Assembly: GCA_020283715.1 (NCBI GenBank)
Contig: JAIQCW010000145.1
Coordinates: forward strand, 59,822-123,821
Length of the DNA stretch: 64,000 bases
Direction of reading: 5' to 3'
DNA from: Cytauxzoon felis
Taxonomy: Eukaryota; Apicomplexa; Aconoidasida; Piroplasmida; Theileriidae
In this document: positions 12,751-24,221 of the stretch, in pieces
Numbering within the stretch: the stretch's first letter is position 1
Layout: the number at the start of each line of letters is the position of its first letter
Notes under the pieces: generated by a model
The model's database searches: none
Seen by the model: the letters and a program-made list of their open reading frames with translations, nothing else
Told to the model about the DNA's origin: nothing
Program-made: the position numbers and the translations under genes

Positions 12751-14439
12751 ATGGATTATCCTTCATTTAATGGTTGCAATATAAACAACAATTATCCTGT
12801 TACGGATATTAACTTGTATAATGGATTATCTTATTCAAATTGTCCTCAATATATAAATAACATTAATGATGTTCAAAATGGCTATATCGACAATTACGTA
12901 CCTATTAAAGCTTTAGGTTATTATGAACAACCCATTAAACAGTTAGAAAATCATGTATCAGATAATTTTTCTCAACCTAGAACTAATACAATAAATAATT
13001 GTAACAATATCGCAATTTCTGAAAATGTTTTATCACCTGTTGAATTCAATAAGTTTGATTTAAGGCAGTACAATAATAATAATGAAAACAATGACAAGGT
13101 GTTAAGTCTATACGACTTAATAAAATTAACTGACGTTATTCGTGAGTTATCATCTAAGCTACCACCACCTCCTTCAAAAGAGATTTTAAAATCTGTTCAT
13201 CCTACACTCGCTGCTAATCTTCAATTGGCATATCTTAAAGCATATATCAATAATCAACAATTATTACTTGATTTCAAATCTAATATTCAGTCTGTATTGC
13301 CTAATATTGATAAGGTAATGTATAGTTTTCAAAATGTACCACAGGATTTAATACGCTCATACAACACTACTCCTTCAATAGATGATGTTACAATTAATAC
13401 TTATAATCATCATACAAATACCATCAACAATAATCTAAATATGATTGGTGATTGTGTTATGTCTTCAATAAATCTTTCAAATGATAAAATTATTGATATT
13501 TCTGATGATATGGCACGTACACTCTCCGATAAAATACCTAAGAATTTCCGTTCTTCGGTAAAGTATAGCTCTCAAAAAAATTGTTATGTATCTGTTTATA
13601 TGGGTTCAGCTGGAGTCAGGGTTCGTAAAGCATTTAGTATAAAAAAGTACGGATGTAGTGAAGCATTAGCATTAGCAATGCAATATGCGTCATCTGGCCT
13701 TGAATCTGGTGTATCTGTAGCTCGCAAGGAAAGGTTTTTATTAGAGGATATAATCACAATGGTTTTTACATTTAATTCAGATTCCTGGGTTGATATAGAA
13801 TCATATAATAAGGCAATTTCTATGGACGTTAAGAGAGGTATTGTGTATTCATCAGGATCTAAATTTTGGTTATCTATACATTACGATGCTAATTCTAAGC
13901 GTATTATAAATGGATTTGATACAAAAAAGTTTGGATTTGAAGGTGCATATAAAAAATCTGAGGAATATTTGAATAAAATGATTAATTCTGGTTTTTCTGT
14001 ATCAAAATTGTGTGGACCCGTTGGATTTTGGTTGGAAGAGGTTAGTAATATCAAGGTTCTTTGTATCATTTTAAAATTTAAGGATTTGACATCAAAGGAT
14101 TGTAGTGAGACAATTTATATTGGTAGATTTGATATTTTTCTCTATGGAGGACTTGTTAAAGCTAGAAAAACTGCTCAAGAATGGCGTCGTAGTTTAAAGA
14201 AAGAAATCTTACTTAAGGACTCTAAAAAGATTCCGGGAATTTACTACAACTCTAAAGATAATAAATGGATCGTTAATAAAAATGTTGATGGTATTGTAGA
14301 TGAAGTTGCTTTCTCAGCTTCTAACCTTGGATTTGATAATGCTGCAAAACAAGCGATCGAATTTAGGGTAAACATCCTTAGCTCATGTGATAAGAAGATT
14401 ATAGATAAAGTTAAGAATCATATGGGATATTGGATGTAA
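12751..14439 (+). CDS. ApiAP2 DNA-binding protein with three AP2-like domains
   Basis: A 562 aa ORF. The first half is Asn-rich; residues about 125-195 form a predicted helical region with a PPPPSKE stretch. Three AP2/ERF-like modules follow, each a three-stranded sheet plus helix: the first ends in RKAFSIKKYGCSEALALAMQ (about residues 270-310), the second is RGIVYSSGSKFWLSIHYD to KKFGFEGAYKKSEEYL (about 355-415), the third IPGIYYNSKDNKWIV to LGFDNAAKQAIEFR (about 490-545). ApiAP2 proteins are the main sequence-specific transcription factors of apicomplexans. The stop codon is created by the sequence ATGTAAGT at 14435-14442, which is also a perfect splice donor, so the protein may continue into an exon near 14640-14780. 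Which AP2 orthologue this is cannot be told by eye. Confidence 0.82.
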   Translation: MDYPSFNGCNINNNYPVTDINLYNGLSYSNCPQYINNINDVQNGYIDNYVPIKALGYYEQPIKQLENHVSDNFSQPRTNTINNCNNIAISENVLSPVEFNKFDLRQYNNNNENNDKVLSLYDLIKLTDVIRELSSKLPPPPSKEILKSVHPTLAANLQLAYLKAYINNQQLLLDFKSNIQSVLPNIDKVMYSFQNVPQDLIRSYNTTPSIDDVTINTYNHHTNTINNNLNMIGDCVMSSINLSNDKIIDISDDMARTLSDKIPKNFRSSVKYSSQKNCYVSVYMGSAGVRVRKAFSIKKYGCSEALALAMQYASSGLESGVSVARKERFLLEDIITMVFTFNSDSWVDIESYNKAISMDVKRGIVYSSGSKFWLSIHYDANSKRIINGFDTKKFGFEGAYKKSEEYLNKMINSGFSVSKLCGPVGFWLEEVSNIKVLCIILKFKDLTSKDCSETIYIGRFDIFLYGGLVKARKTAQEWRRSLKKEILLKDSKKIPGIYYNSKDNKWIVNKNVDGIVDEVAFSASNLGFDNAAKQAIEFRVNILSSCDKKIIDKVKNHMGYWM

Positions 14440-14926
14440 GTTTCAAAATATTATATTTATTGTCAAGAGACATTCGAATTTTTACATACAACACATTTTA
14501 ACTGTAGATTTAAAGTGTTTAATATTCTAATCATAACTTATTTATATTATTATTAATTCATTCTATATTTATTTTTATTGTTGGATATTTATTCATCTTT
14601 AAATGATATAAAATAAAATCTTTATAGTTTTAATTACCAAATAAATTACCCTTTAGAAGAATATACTTCGTCCAATTCCATTATAATTATTGTATTAAAG
14701 AGAAGATAGACAAGTTAAAGGGAGCAAAAGAGGAGAATCAAGAGACATTTAAGGAAGTAATTAGACGGCATAACATCTAATTCTATGGTAATTCATAATT
14801 AGTTATATTGACTATTAATCTCTATGAGTCAAATAAAAACAGATGAATATAACAATACTTCATTATATTATTTAAAATGCATGGTATAATTATAATGTGT
14901 GTGATTGACCTGTTATACATTTGTGT
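14440..14926. other. Region between ApiAP2 and PEPCK, with a possible extra coding exon
   Basis: Mostly A+T-rich. Around 14690-14780 the plus strand reads KEKIDKLKGAKEENQETFKE and then stops at HNI; this is less A+T-rich than its surroundings and looks coding. It follows a splice acceptor-like ctttatag at about 14627. It could be a 3' exon of the ApiAP2 gene, but I could not close the phase cleanly. Confidence 0.3.
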
Positions 14927-17235
14927 TTATTGCAATGTAGGTCCTCCTTGTGTGATGAAATCGTCATGATGATTTGAGAATTGTTTGAAATTATCAATAA
15001 ATTTAATCGCGACCTTTTCCAGTTGTTTTAAATAGTCATTTTCATTTTTCCAACTGTATTTTTGATGTAAAATATCTATTGGTATGCCAGTGATTGTTTT
15101 TGGTGTCATAAATTTAAAAATTGGAACTTCTTCATATTCTACATCATTTAACAAATTATTATGTATAGCTTCTATCATTTGTCTAGTGTATTTAAGTGGT
15201 ATTCTAATACCTTCCTCAGAATCACATGATCCTTTGATCCAACCTGTATTTAATAACCATACATTAGATTTATATTTTAATAATTTATCCTTTAACAAAT
15301 TAGCATATATTAATGGATGCATAGCCAAAAATGGTTCTGCATAACAAGATGAAAATGTTGCTGTAGGTTTACTAATACCAATCTCTGTACCGGTCATTTT
15401 TGTAGTATATCCAGATACAAAATGATATAATGCCTGACTAATATTCAATTTACTAATTGGAGGTAATGCACCAAATGCATCACATGTTAAGAAAATGATG
15501 TTATTTGGATGAGTATTAATAACTGCTGGTATTAATGAATTGTTTATATAATTTAATGGATATGCACATCTTATATTCTCTGTTATATCACAGTTATTAA
15601 AATCAACATCATGTGTTAATTCATCACAAATTACATTTTCTAAAACTGTTCCAAATCTAATGGAATCATAAATTTCCGGTTCATTATCTCTTGTTAATCC
15701 TTTACATTTTGCATAACAACCACCCTCTATATTAAATACACCATTATCACTCCATGCATGTTCATCATCTCCAATCAATATACGGTTTGGTTCTGTTGAT
15801 AGAGTTGTTTTTCCTGTACCTGATAAACCAAAGAATAGGGTAACTGAACCGTCCAAACCAATATTACATGATGAATGTAATGGTAAAACTAGCTTTTGTG
15901 GTAATAAATACATCATCAATGTTAAGATTCCCTTTTTCATCTCACCAGCATATTCGGTACCCAATATCACCATCTCCATTCGACTATAGCTTAAACATAT
16001 AGATGTGGTACTTGTAACGCCTGTAATATTATTATTTACGAATTTATCAGTTAAAATCAGTCTATATGGAAGCTCTTGTATTAATGAAGCGTATAGCTGG
16101 TAGGAATACAAAGGATGGTACGAATCAATTGTAAGGATTGTAATCATTAATTAATATAATCGATTATGAATGCAAAGGGTATTAAATAAGGAAGTTCTGG
16201 TGAGATGAATTTTAATTATAAACACAAACGCGTAAATTATAAAGGGAATTTTGGTAATGTGGAATAAATGTTAGCAATTTAATTGATAGGCTTACCTTCA
16301 ACATCTGTTGATGCCGATTGAGCCCCGGCATTGTATATTATGAATTGTGGTACAAATTTTTCAAGCTCATCTTTTGTTGGTACAATTAATAAATTGTTCA
16401 TGAAGAGTGCATGGTATGCTCTGGTAGTAATGATACGTATGTTTAGTCTATGTTCATTGTCCCATCCAGCATAAGCATCGGTTATATAAACACGATCACG
16501 TGAGTTTATAAAATCCAATGCGATATTTTTATTTTTAACAAATGAAGAATCTTCTAAAGGGATATTAACATCATCCCACCATACCTTATCACGTGTTGAG
16601 GAATCTAAAACTGTACGTTTATCAAATGGACAACGACCGGTTCTATCACCTGAAAATGTAATTATAAACAGTAAACGTAATATCCTCCACTTAATTTTCA
16701 CAATGATATATAACAATCAGATTTAAAAGAATGTAAAGTATAATTTATTAAAAAACTATTATATGTATTAGACATAAACAATCACACATGCAAGGTGATT
16801 AAATTAATTGTATGAGAGCTTCACAATAGTATAGTATACATAATAATAGACTAGTTATTATAATAAACGTACCAGACATACAACATAATGCGCCGGTTGA
16901 TGTTATTAATGTATTCTCCTCATAGATAAGTGCATGTTGATATAAAAGAGGGACGCATAAATTACGATATACCCTGTGTGTTTTAAGATTCTATAACAAA
17001 TCGTTTAAATTATTATCATTGATTAAATTACCTCATCAAAGTTTAAATTAGTATAATCATTCATCGATTTATTTGTTTCGGTGGGACAATCCGATTGGTG
17101 ACACTTATTTGAACATATATCTAAATAATTACTTCCGGTAGTTCCATTAATGACATTTGTAATGGAAGATAGCTCATGTGGGTTTATTTTAGTGAGGTCT
17201 GCATTACGATTTATAGTTACATTATCCATAGTCAC
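14927..17235 (-). CDS. PCK: Phosphoenolpyruvate carboxykinase (ATP)
   Basis: Four exons on the minus strand, 17235-17032, 16990-16873, 16649-16296 and 16020-14927, join in phase to 589 aa. The enzyme interconverts oxaloacetate plus ATP with phosphoenolpyruvate, CO2 and ADP, linking glycolysis and the TCA cycle. Family landmarks are [16 protein letters not shown] across an exon junction, the P-loop [11 protein letters not shown], the metal-binding [23 protein letters not shown] and [10 protein letters not shown]. Length is close to the plant/parasite ATP-dependent type, which extends the core with about 60 extra N-terminal residues, as here. The start at 17235 is the first Met of the exon. The 16021-16295 intron is 275 nt and the first intron is only 41 nt. 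Confidence 0.95.
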
Positions 17236-17630
17236 AAATTAGTTATAAATTTAAAATAATAAAATATTTAGAATAAAATTAATAAAAATTCTAAATTAAT
17301 TTACGGTCTAATTTATTAATTAATGTGTATATGTAAATTTAATCTTGTTAGCTATCTGGGTACAATGACAAGACTTATTATATGATACATTTTGTTATAA
17401 CATTATTATATGTATATTGATATATGGCTATTTCATTATCATTAAACTTTATAAATATTCTTATAACTATTTTCATAATTTATATCGTAGTGTCTATACA
17501 TAAATTTGAATCTAATTAATCATAATATTATATTTTTATATTTTTTCTTTTATTTTTCATATCTAATAATGTAGATTATATGTTATTATTAATATCTTAT
17601 TTCTGATTTTTCCTTAATATTCATTACGAT
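17236..17630. other. Divergent promoter region of PEPCK and Dis3
   Basis: About 395 bases of A+T-rich DNA between divergent genes. It should carry both promoters. I see no distinct motif. Confidence 0.45.
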
Positions 17631-20600
17631 ATGGATCTTTTGTCTACCGAACCTGTAATATATTCTTATAATAAAACTTTGAAGTCCTTCTGGAAGGTTT
17701 CGGGTAGATGTAATGTAAAGAAAATTGTTCGTGAAATAATATTTCGTAATGATATTAGTTGTGGCATTGATACTTGTATCTCTTGTAATAAATCATCACC
17801 GTGTATGTTTATATTGTATTAATGATTATATAACTTCATCAAAATAATTTTTATATTTATTCATTAGGTTCACTTACTCAAGCTAAGCCAATTTTGATAT
17901 TGACTGCTGATGTAATAATGAAACAAATTAGTACATGCGAAAAATGGCTTAGAAATTGCGTTGTTCCTGTAACTGTGGCTCAAGAAGTAAAGAGAAGAAG
18001 TGCTTATATATATGGTAGATTGAGATTACTTCTGTCTTCAAATCATGGTGAATCTGGATATTATCTTTTTTCAAATGAAAATTTTAAAGATACATTCATT
18101 GAGCAAACTATGTATGAAACTGTAGCTGAAAGAGATGAAAGAGCAGTTGTCAAATGTGCAATTTGGTATACTAGACATACGGAAGCTCGCGTTGTTTTAT
18201 TAAGGAATAATAAATTACCATTAAAGACTGGTGATTTAGAATTATCTGATGAATTTATAGAATTGACTATTTATGAATATGCTAAAACGTATGATAATTC
18301 TGAAATATTTGAATCATTGGCACCATTGAGAGTACAGGATACTGAATTTGATTTAGATGAATCGGGTGTAAAAAAAGATGTATATTATCCCAGACATTTA
18401 ACAGATGAAGAAATGTCTCGTGGTAAAGAAGAAGGAATATATTTTTACGGTACTTTACATATGTATATTGGATCATATAAACGTGGTTATGTTTCATGTG
18501 GTAATAAAATTGAATTTAAAGTTGATGGATTGTATAATTTAAATCGTGCTATAGATGGTGATTACGTTTGCGTTGAGCTAATTTCAGATGATGATATATC
18601 TATTGATAATACTAAAAATGATTTGAAAACTACATCTATTGTATCTAATGATATTAACTCTAATTCACATTCTTATAATTCTGTATCCAATGGATTAACC
18701 TCAGACTTGAATGTTGTTAATGATGTTGTACCATCTGTTGGTATAGAATCACTTGAAACGACATTGTTGGATCAGCATATGGAACCGGAACAATATGAGA
18801 TTGTCCGTAAAAGTTGTAGAGTTGTTGGTATATTACGTAGAAATTGGCGTGAATATTGTGGTACATTATTACCTCTTGATGACAAATCAGATACAAATTC
18901 ATCTATTGATCGTACATTTATACCTGTAGATGTTCGCATTCCATTCATAATAATTGAGACTAAACGTAATAAAGAATTAGAGAATAAAAGGATTACTGTT
19001 GTAATTGATGGTTGGGATAGATGTTCTAAAAGACCATCAGGTCATTGGACATCAATTATTGGTGATGTTGATGATCGTGATGTTGAAAGTATAGTAACAT
19101 TAAAAGAACATCAAGTGATATTAGATGATTTCAAATTGGAATCTTATAAAGAATTACCTAATGAAGGATGGGTTATACCTGAATATGAATTGAATAAACG
19201 TTGGGATTTTAGAAATGATTTAATATTTTCAATAGATCCACCAGGTTGTAAAGATATTGATGATGCATTAGGTGTTAAAGTTTTACCAAATGGTAATTAT
19301 CAATTCTCTGTACATATTGCAGATGTTAGTTATTTTGTTAAACCAAATTCATCATTGGATATTGAAGCATCCATAAGATGTACAACAGTATATCTTGTTG
19401 ATAGAAGAACAGATATGTTACCATCATTATTGACAACAAATTTATGTTCTTTAATGTATGTACATTAATATTCATACAAAATATCCATAGACCTAATCAA
19501 GATCGATTAGCATTCTCGGTTGTATGGGAAATTACAAAAGACGGTACCATCATCGATACTAAATTTACTAAAAGTATAATTAGAAGCTGTAAAGCATTCA
19601 CATATAAAGAAGCTAATGATTTAATTGATGTTAATGCAAAGTATGTTTAACAAATAACAACTACAATACATTACTACGCCAACATTTATTTTCATATCAT
19701 TGATCCATATATGGAAAATAAACTCTATACATTAGATAAATCGCTGTCCTTATCCTAACTCCTGATGTCGAAGTCCTACCGTCACCTCTTTTATTTATTT
19801 CTCCCTCCGCTTCCCTGAGATCAGCTACGGGTTCCACTTGAGGTCCAGTACTACTCTTCATTCCACTCGCCGTTCCACCTGAGGTCCTGCCGTCAGCCTC
19901 TTCTATTTACTTCCCCCTCCGCATCCCAGAGATCAGCTACGGGAGCACTTGAGGTTATATCCTCATTACATTCACTTCCGCCACGATCTCTGGGAGTGGC
20001 TTTACTCTTTAGAGATAGGTAATTACAAGAGCTGACGGCACGAAGAAGAGTGTTAGATTGGACCTCAGTGTAGATCCTCCATGTCAGTGGAATAAATATT
20101 TACTATTAATTTAATATATTGGAGATCACTAACCATGTTTTATTAACATTAACATCATATATTTAATCTAATAATAATAAAATTTAGTGATGAAATTACT
20201 AATTCATTGAAGATACTCAATTCAATGGCAAAAAAATTTCGTGAAATGAGATTTAATAGGGGTGCTGTAGAATTGGAATCATCAGATGTATATTGAATAT
20301 TTTAATATAATAATTAATATACAGGTTAAATTTGAATTTGATTCCACTAAAGTTACAAATGTTGAAGGTTATAAAATATATGAAACTAATAAAATGGTAA
20401 TTTTTATACAAAAAATATAAACTGATTTTCCATTGAACCCAACAATTATTTTCTTCTCTAATAAATACAAATTTTTTATAGATTGAAGAATTTATGTTAT
20501 TAGCTAATATATCTGTGGCTGTTAAAATTTATGAAAATTATCCTAAAAATTCATTATTAAGACATCATCCAGCACCTATTGATGAGAAATTAAATGAACT

Positions 20601-22215
20601 TAAAAGGATATTAGCATCACAATCCATAACTTATTTCAATTTCGGTACATCTAAAGAATTAAATAACTCAATTCAACAAATACAATCTAATACCAACCCA
20701 AATTTCACATCAACAATACGAATACTCACTACAAGATGCATGTCTAAAGTTAGTTTTCATAATCTATACTATTGATTTATTCCTCATCATCACAATTGAA
20801 ATGACCAGTAACACATTAAATAAAGTCATTGGATTATATCCATCACATTGGTTTCTCGATGTTACCACCTTATCTCCACTCGAGGTCCAATCCAACTCTC
20901 TTCGTCTTGCAGACAGCTCTTCTATTTACCTATCTCTAGAGAGTAAAGCCACTCCCAGAGATCGTGGCGGAAGTGGAGGTGTAGATGGAATTATAGTTAT
21001 GGATGTAACCTCATGTGGAGAACTATCTCATTCCAATCTGGTCAACTATTTATCAATAATAAATCATTTGTAATCGTTTGATCAAGTTTAAACTTTGTGG
21101 ATATACATTCGTCAAACGACTATAAAATTTTCTTATTACTTATTATACATATTCTATAGGCACTCTACTGTAATTCTTCGGATTTAAAGGATGATGAATT
21201 TAAGCACTATGGATTATGTACAGATTTATATACTCATTTTACATCTCCTATTAGACGTTATGCAGATATTATTGTACACAGATTATTATCTGCATCCCTT
21301 GGCATCGAACCCTTAGATAATAGAATTTTAAATACAGTTTGTTTGATGTTTAACTTTTATTTATATTCAGCTTACTTCACAATGTGATGAACTTAATTAT
21401 AAACATCAAAATGCACAATGGTGTGGGCGTACTTCTAATAAAATGTTTGCATATCTCTACTTTAAGGAACACGTACGTTACTTACATTACACTATTATCG
21501 TGCTTTTTGACATTTATTACTAATTTGTATTGATAAAATCTCATCTTCCATCTGAAGTCCTTTCTTAGTCTTCCACTATGTGTTCCACCTGAGGTCGTCT
21601 TGCAGACAGCTCTTCTATTTACCTATCTCTAAAGAGTAAAGCCACTCCCAGAGATCGTGGCGAAGAATCCGAGACGATCAATGGGAGTCGAGGTGAGGTA
21701 AATAAAAGGGCCACCACGGCGAGTGGAATGAAGAGTTGTACTGGACCTCAAGTGGAACCCGAAGCTGACCTCAGGGAAGCGGAGGATGAGGTAAATAGAG
21801 AAGACTCCATGCCTAGTGGAAAATGATACCATATTACCTAATCTTATCAATATTCAAAGCCTCAGAATACTATCTGCTAACGCTGCAGACCATTAATATT
21901 TCTATACATCACATCTCTAAATCTAAAAAATTTTTAAATATAATTTCCATTTATAATGTCATTTTAATCATTCAGGGTCCTCAAGAATCTGACTCAACAG
22001 TGTTGGATATTATGGAGAATAGGGTAGTAGTATTATCTCATAAATATGGTATTGAGGCCGTTGCAACGGTAGAGTATATTAATTATTGTAAGAAAACACG
22101 GGCAATAACTCTTGTTAATGGTACAATTATAAAAGTGTTTGATAAACTACGTATAAAAATATATTCTGATAATAAATTCTATCGCAGTAGTATAATCGCT
22201 GAAATTTTAAATTAA
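17631..22215 (+). CDS. DIS3: Exosome nuclease Dis3/Rrp44 (CR3-PIN-CSD-RNB)
   Basis: Exons 17631-17802, 17868-19455, 19491-19640, 20188-20287, 20325-20396, 20482-20748, 21160-21336, 21371-21472 and 21976-22215 join in phase to 955 aa. Dis3 is the processive 3'-5' exonuclease of the RNA exosome. The CR3 cysteine motif is present ([12 protein letters not shown]). The RNB catalytic signature [12 protein letters not shown] and HIADVSYF are intact, as are [15 protein letters not shown] and the C-terminal S1-like part. The PIN domain is degenerate: where yeast has LDTNVV this protein has LTADVI, and the later acidic position also appears lost, while the Glu in QEVKRRS stays. Endonuclease activity is therefore doubtful. 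Introns 3, 6 and 8 have been lengthened by repeat-family copies. Confidence 0.9.
19761..20070 (-). repeat. Repeat-family copy 1 (Dis3 intron, antisense)
   Basis: Carries the core ccacgatctctgggagtggc and the second core cgcttccctgagatcagc, with a composite left end in which the right-half unit occurs twice. It is bounded by gccgtcagc / gctgacggc ends. It lies wholly within intron 19641-20187. Confidence 0.85.
20871..21021 (+). repeat. Repeat-family copy 2 (Dis3 intron, sense)
   Basis: Left half only: end module tcttgcagacagctcttc, core gccactcccagagatcgtgg, then gatgtaacctcatgtgga. It lies in intron 20749-21159 and the right half is missing. Confidence 0.85.
21583..21820 (+). repeat. Repeat-family copy 3 (Dis3 intron, sense)
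   Basis: Left end tcttgcagacagctcttc, core with atcgtggcg, an internal cggcgagtgga module, second core gacctcagggaagcgga and right end near cctagtgga. It lies in intron 21473-21975. Confidence 0.85.
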
Positions 22216-22323
22216 CATCCCAACAATTTATAAATTATACTTGTATATATATAAATGTCGGGTGAATAATTTTAAAAATAGATTCATTATATATTAATTA
22301 ATAATTAATTAAATCATCAAATT

Positions 22324-23487
22324 TTAATATGGAGCATATCTTTGATATCCTCCGTATGGTTGTGTATAAGGTGGTAATGGTAATCTATTTGATGCATATT
22401 GTTCTTCACCTTTTTTAACAGTAACTTTTAATCGTTTTCCCAGAATAGTAAAACCATTCATATGAGCAACAGCTTGTGTAGCAGATTCAGGACTATCGTA
22501 TGAAACAAATGCATACCCACGATGTCTACCAGAATTTTTATCATATGCAATTCTAGCACTTAATACACGTCCAAATTGTGAAAATGTTCTGACTAAATCA
22601 TTATATGTCCAATCATTAGGTATATGAAATATAAATAAATTGGCACCAGGTGGTCCACATGGTGCTGTATTATTTAATTGATCAAATTCTGGTGGTCTTT
22701 CCCATTGTGTATGTCCAGTTTGTTCATTATAAAAATATGGTCGACCTTCAGGTGATATATATTCTCTCCATACACCAATTTGTCTTGGTTGTGAATTATT
22801 AGGTATAGATGGTATATATGGAGGTTGTATAATTGGTACACGTAATTGAGTATTATTTGATGTCTTATTTGTCTTGGTTTCAGCAAATCTAACTTCCATT
22901 GGTCTTGTACAACCTTCTAATGTACGTTTACCATCTAGTGTACGTATAGCATATAATCCTTGTTCTTTATATGCCATTTTTACGAATGCACAACCTTTAC
23001 ATGTACCTGATGTTATATCACGCATTATAAATATATCATCTAATGTACCAAATGGAGAAAATAATTCACGTATACTCTCCTCATGACTTGATTTTGGTAA
23101 TGATCCAACAAATAATTTTGCATCATTACATCCAGGATCACCTACCAATGATGTAAATCCTAAACGTTCCGATTCACCAACTGCATATTTTATTTGTATA
23201 GCTCCCAATGTTGTATCTACTACACATTGATTGTTTAAACTACGAATTGCAGAATCCGCCTGCGATATTGATGCCATTCTCACAAAAGCACAACATTTAT
23301 GTACCGATGTATTGCGATCTCTAATTATAATCACCTCCTTCACGATTCCATATTCCTCAAACATCTTACGTAGCTCTGGTTCTTCATATGTCTTAGGAAT
23401 ACGTGCTACAAATAACTTTATATCCACTGGAGGAGCTGGATGACAAGGATATACCTCATCTATTGACTCATCAGACGGTTCATCCAT
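22324..23487 (-). CDS. CELF: CELF/Bruno-type RNA-binding protein with three RRMs and a WW domain
   Basis: A single-exon gene of 387 aa. RRM1 starts at [13 protein letters not shown] (about residue 25), RRM2 at [14 protein letters not shown] (about 122) and RRM3 at [15 protein letters not shown] (about 287), each with the RNP1 aromatic motif (CCAFVRM, GCAFVKM, GYAFVSY). A WW domain ([20 protein letters not shown]) sits between RRM2 and RRM3 at about residues 230-265; this RRM-RRM-WW-RRM order is known in apicomplexan and plant CELF-like proteins. CELF proteins regulate splicing, translation and mRNA decay. The gene is convergent with Dis3, leaving 108 bases between stops. There is no intron, unlike most neighbours. 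Confidence 0.9.
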   Translation of the reverse strand: MDEPSDESIDEVYPCHPAPPVDIKLFVARIPKTYEEPELRKMFEEYGIVKEVIIIRDRNTSVHKCCAFVRMASISQADSAIRSLNNQCVVDTTLGAIQIKYAVGESERLGFTSLVGDPGCNDAKLFVGSLPKSSHEESIRELFSPFGTLDDIFIMRDITSGTCKGCAFVKMAYKEQGLYAIRTLDGKRTLEGCTRPMEVRFAETKTNKTSNNTQLRVPIIQPPYIPSIPNNSQPRQIGVWREYISPEGRPYFYNEQTGHTQWERPPEFDQLNNTAPCGPPGANLFIFHIPNDWTYNDLVRTFSQFGRVLSARIAYDKNSGRHRGYAFVSYDSPESATQAVAHMNGFTILGKRLKVTVKKGEEQYASNRLPLPPYTQPYGGYQRYAPY

Positions 23488-24221
23488 TACAACTATAAAA
23501 AACCATATAACCCGAGGTATAAATAAACGCTCAATGTCTTGAATAATTCAGATGGGGATGAGCATGTTGGGGATTCCAAAACGAATTAGATTAATAATTA
23601 CATCCTAAACAATCATATCTATATTAATATTTATATTTATATATATTATAATTCATTTTATAATATGATGGAAAATTACATGTGATAACTCTCTCAGAAT
23701 ATAACAACTACATTATATCATGATTAATATCAACATATCATTCCATTATGTAAATTGATATATTTTATTTATTTTAAATATTTTAAATAATTATTTTACA
23801 AATTCATGATCATTTAGATTCCATAAGTTAAAATATATCACACATGTGATAGTCTCATATCCATGAGCCAGAGCTTATAAAGTGATATAAACATAATATT
23901 AGATATAAATAACATTAATATTAAATTATAGTTGATGTGTATTCGTTTGAGATGTAATGTATAAATTTTATAATAATGTAATTTTATTGTACGTATATTT
24001 ATGCATGGATATGTTTTAATAATAGATCTATATGTAATAATTATTGTTGAGCTATAATTATAAATTATAACTGTTGATTGATGTGTAATTTATTATAGGT
24101 TATAATTTTGTTTGATCCCCATTAATTTGTTTATAGAGTATTAATCTATATTGATGTATAAATTAAATGTATATTAGTTTGATATTTGTATGGATATATG
24201 TGTGTTTAAATAGATTATGTT
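23488..24221. other. Divergent intergenic region
   Basis: About 730 A+T-rich bases upstream of both the CELF gene and the EEP nuclease. I see no gene, RNA or repeat copy. It should hold both promoters. Confidence 0.45.
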
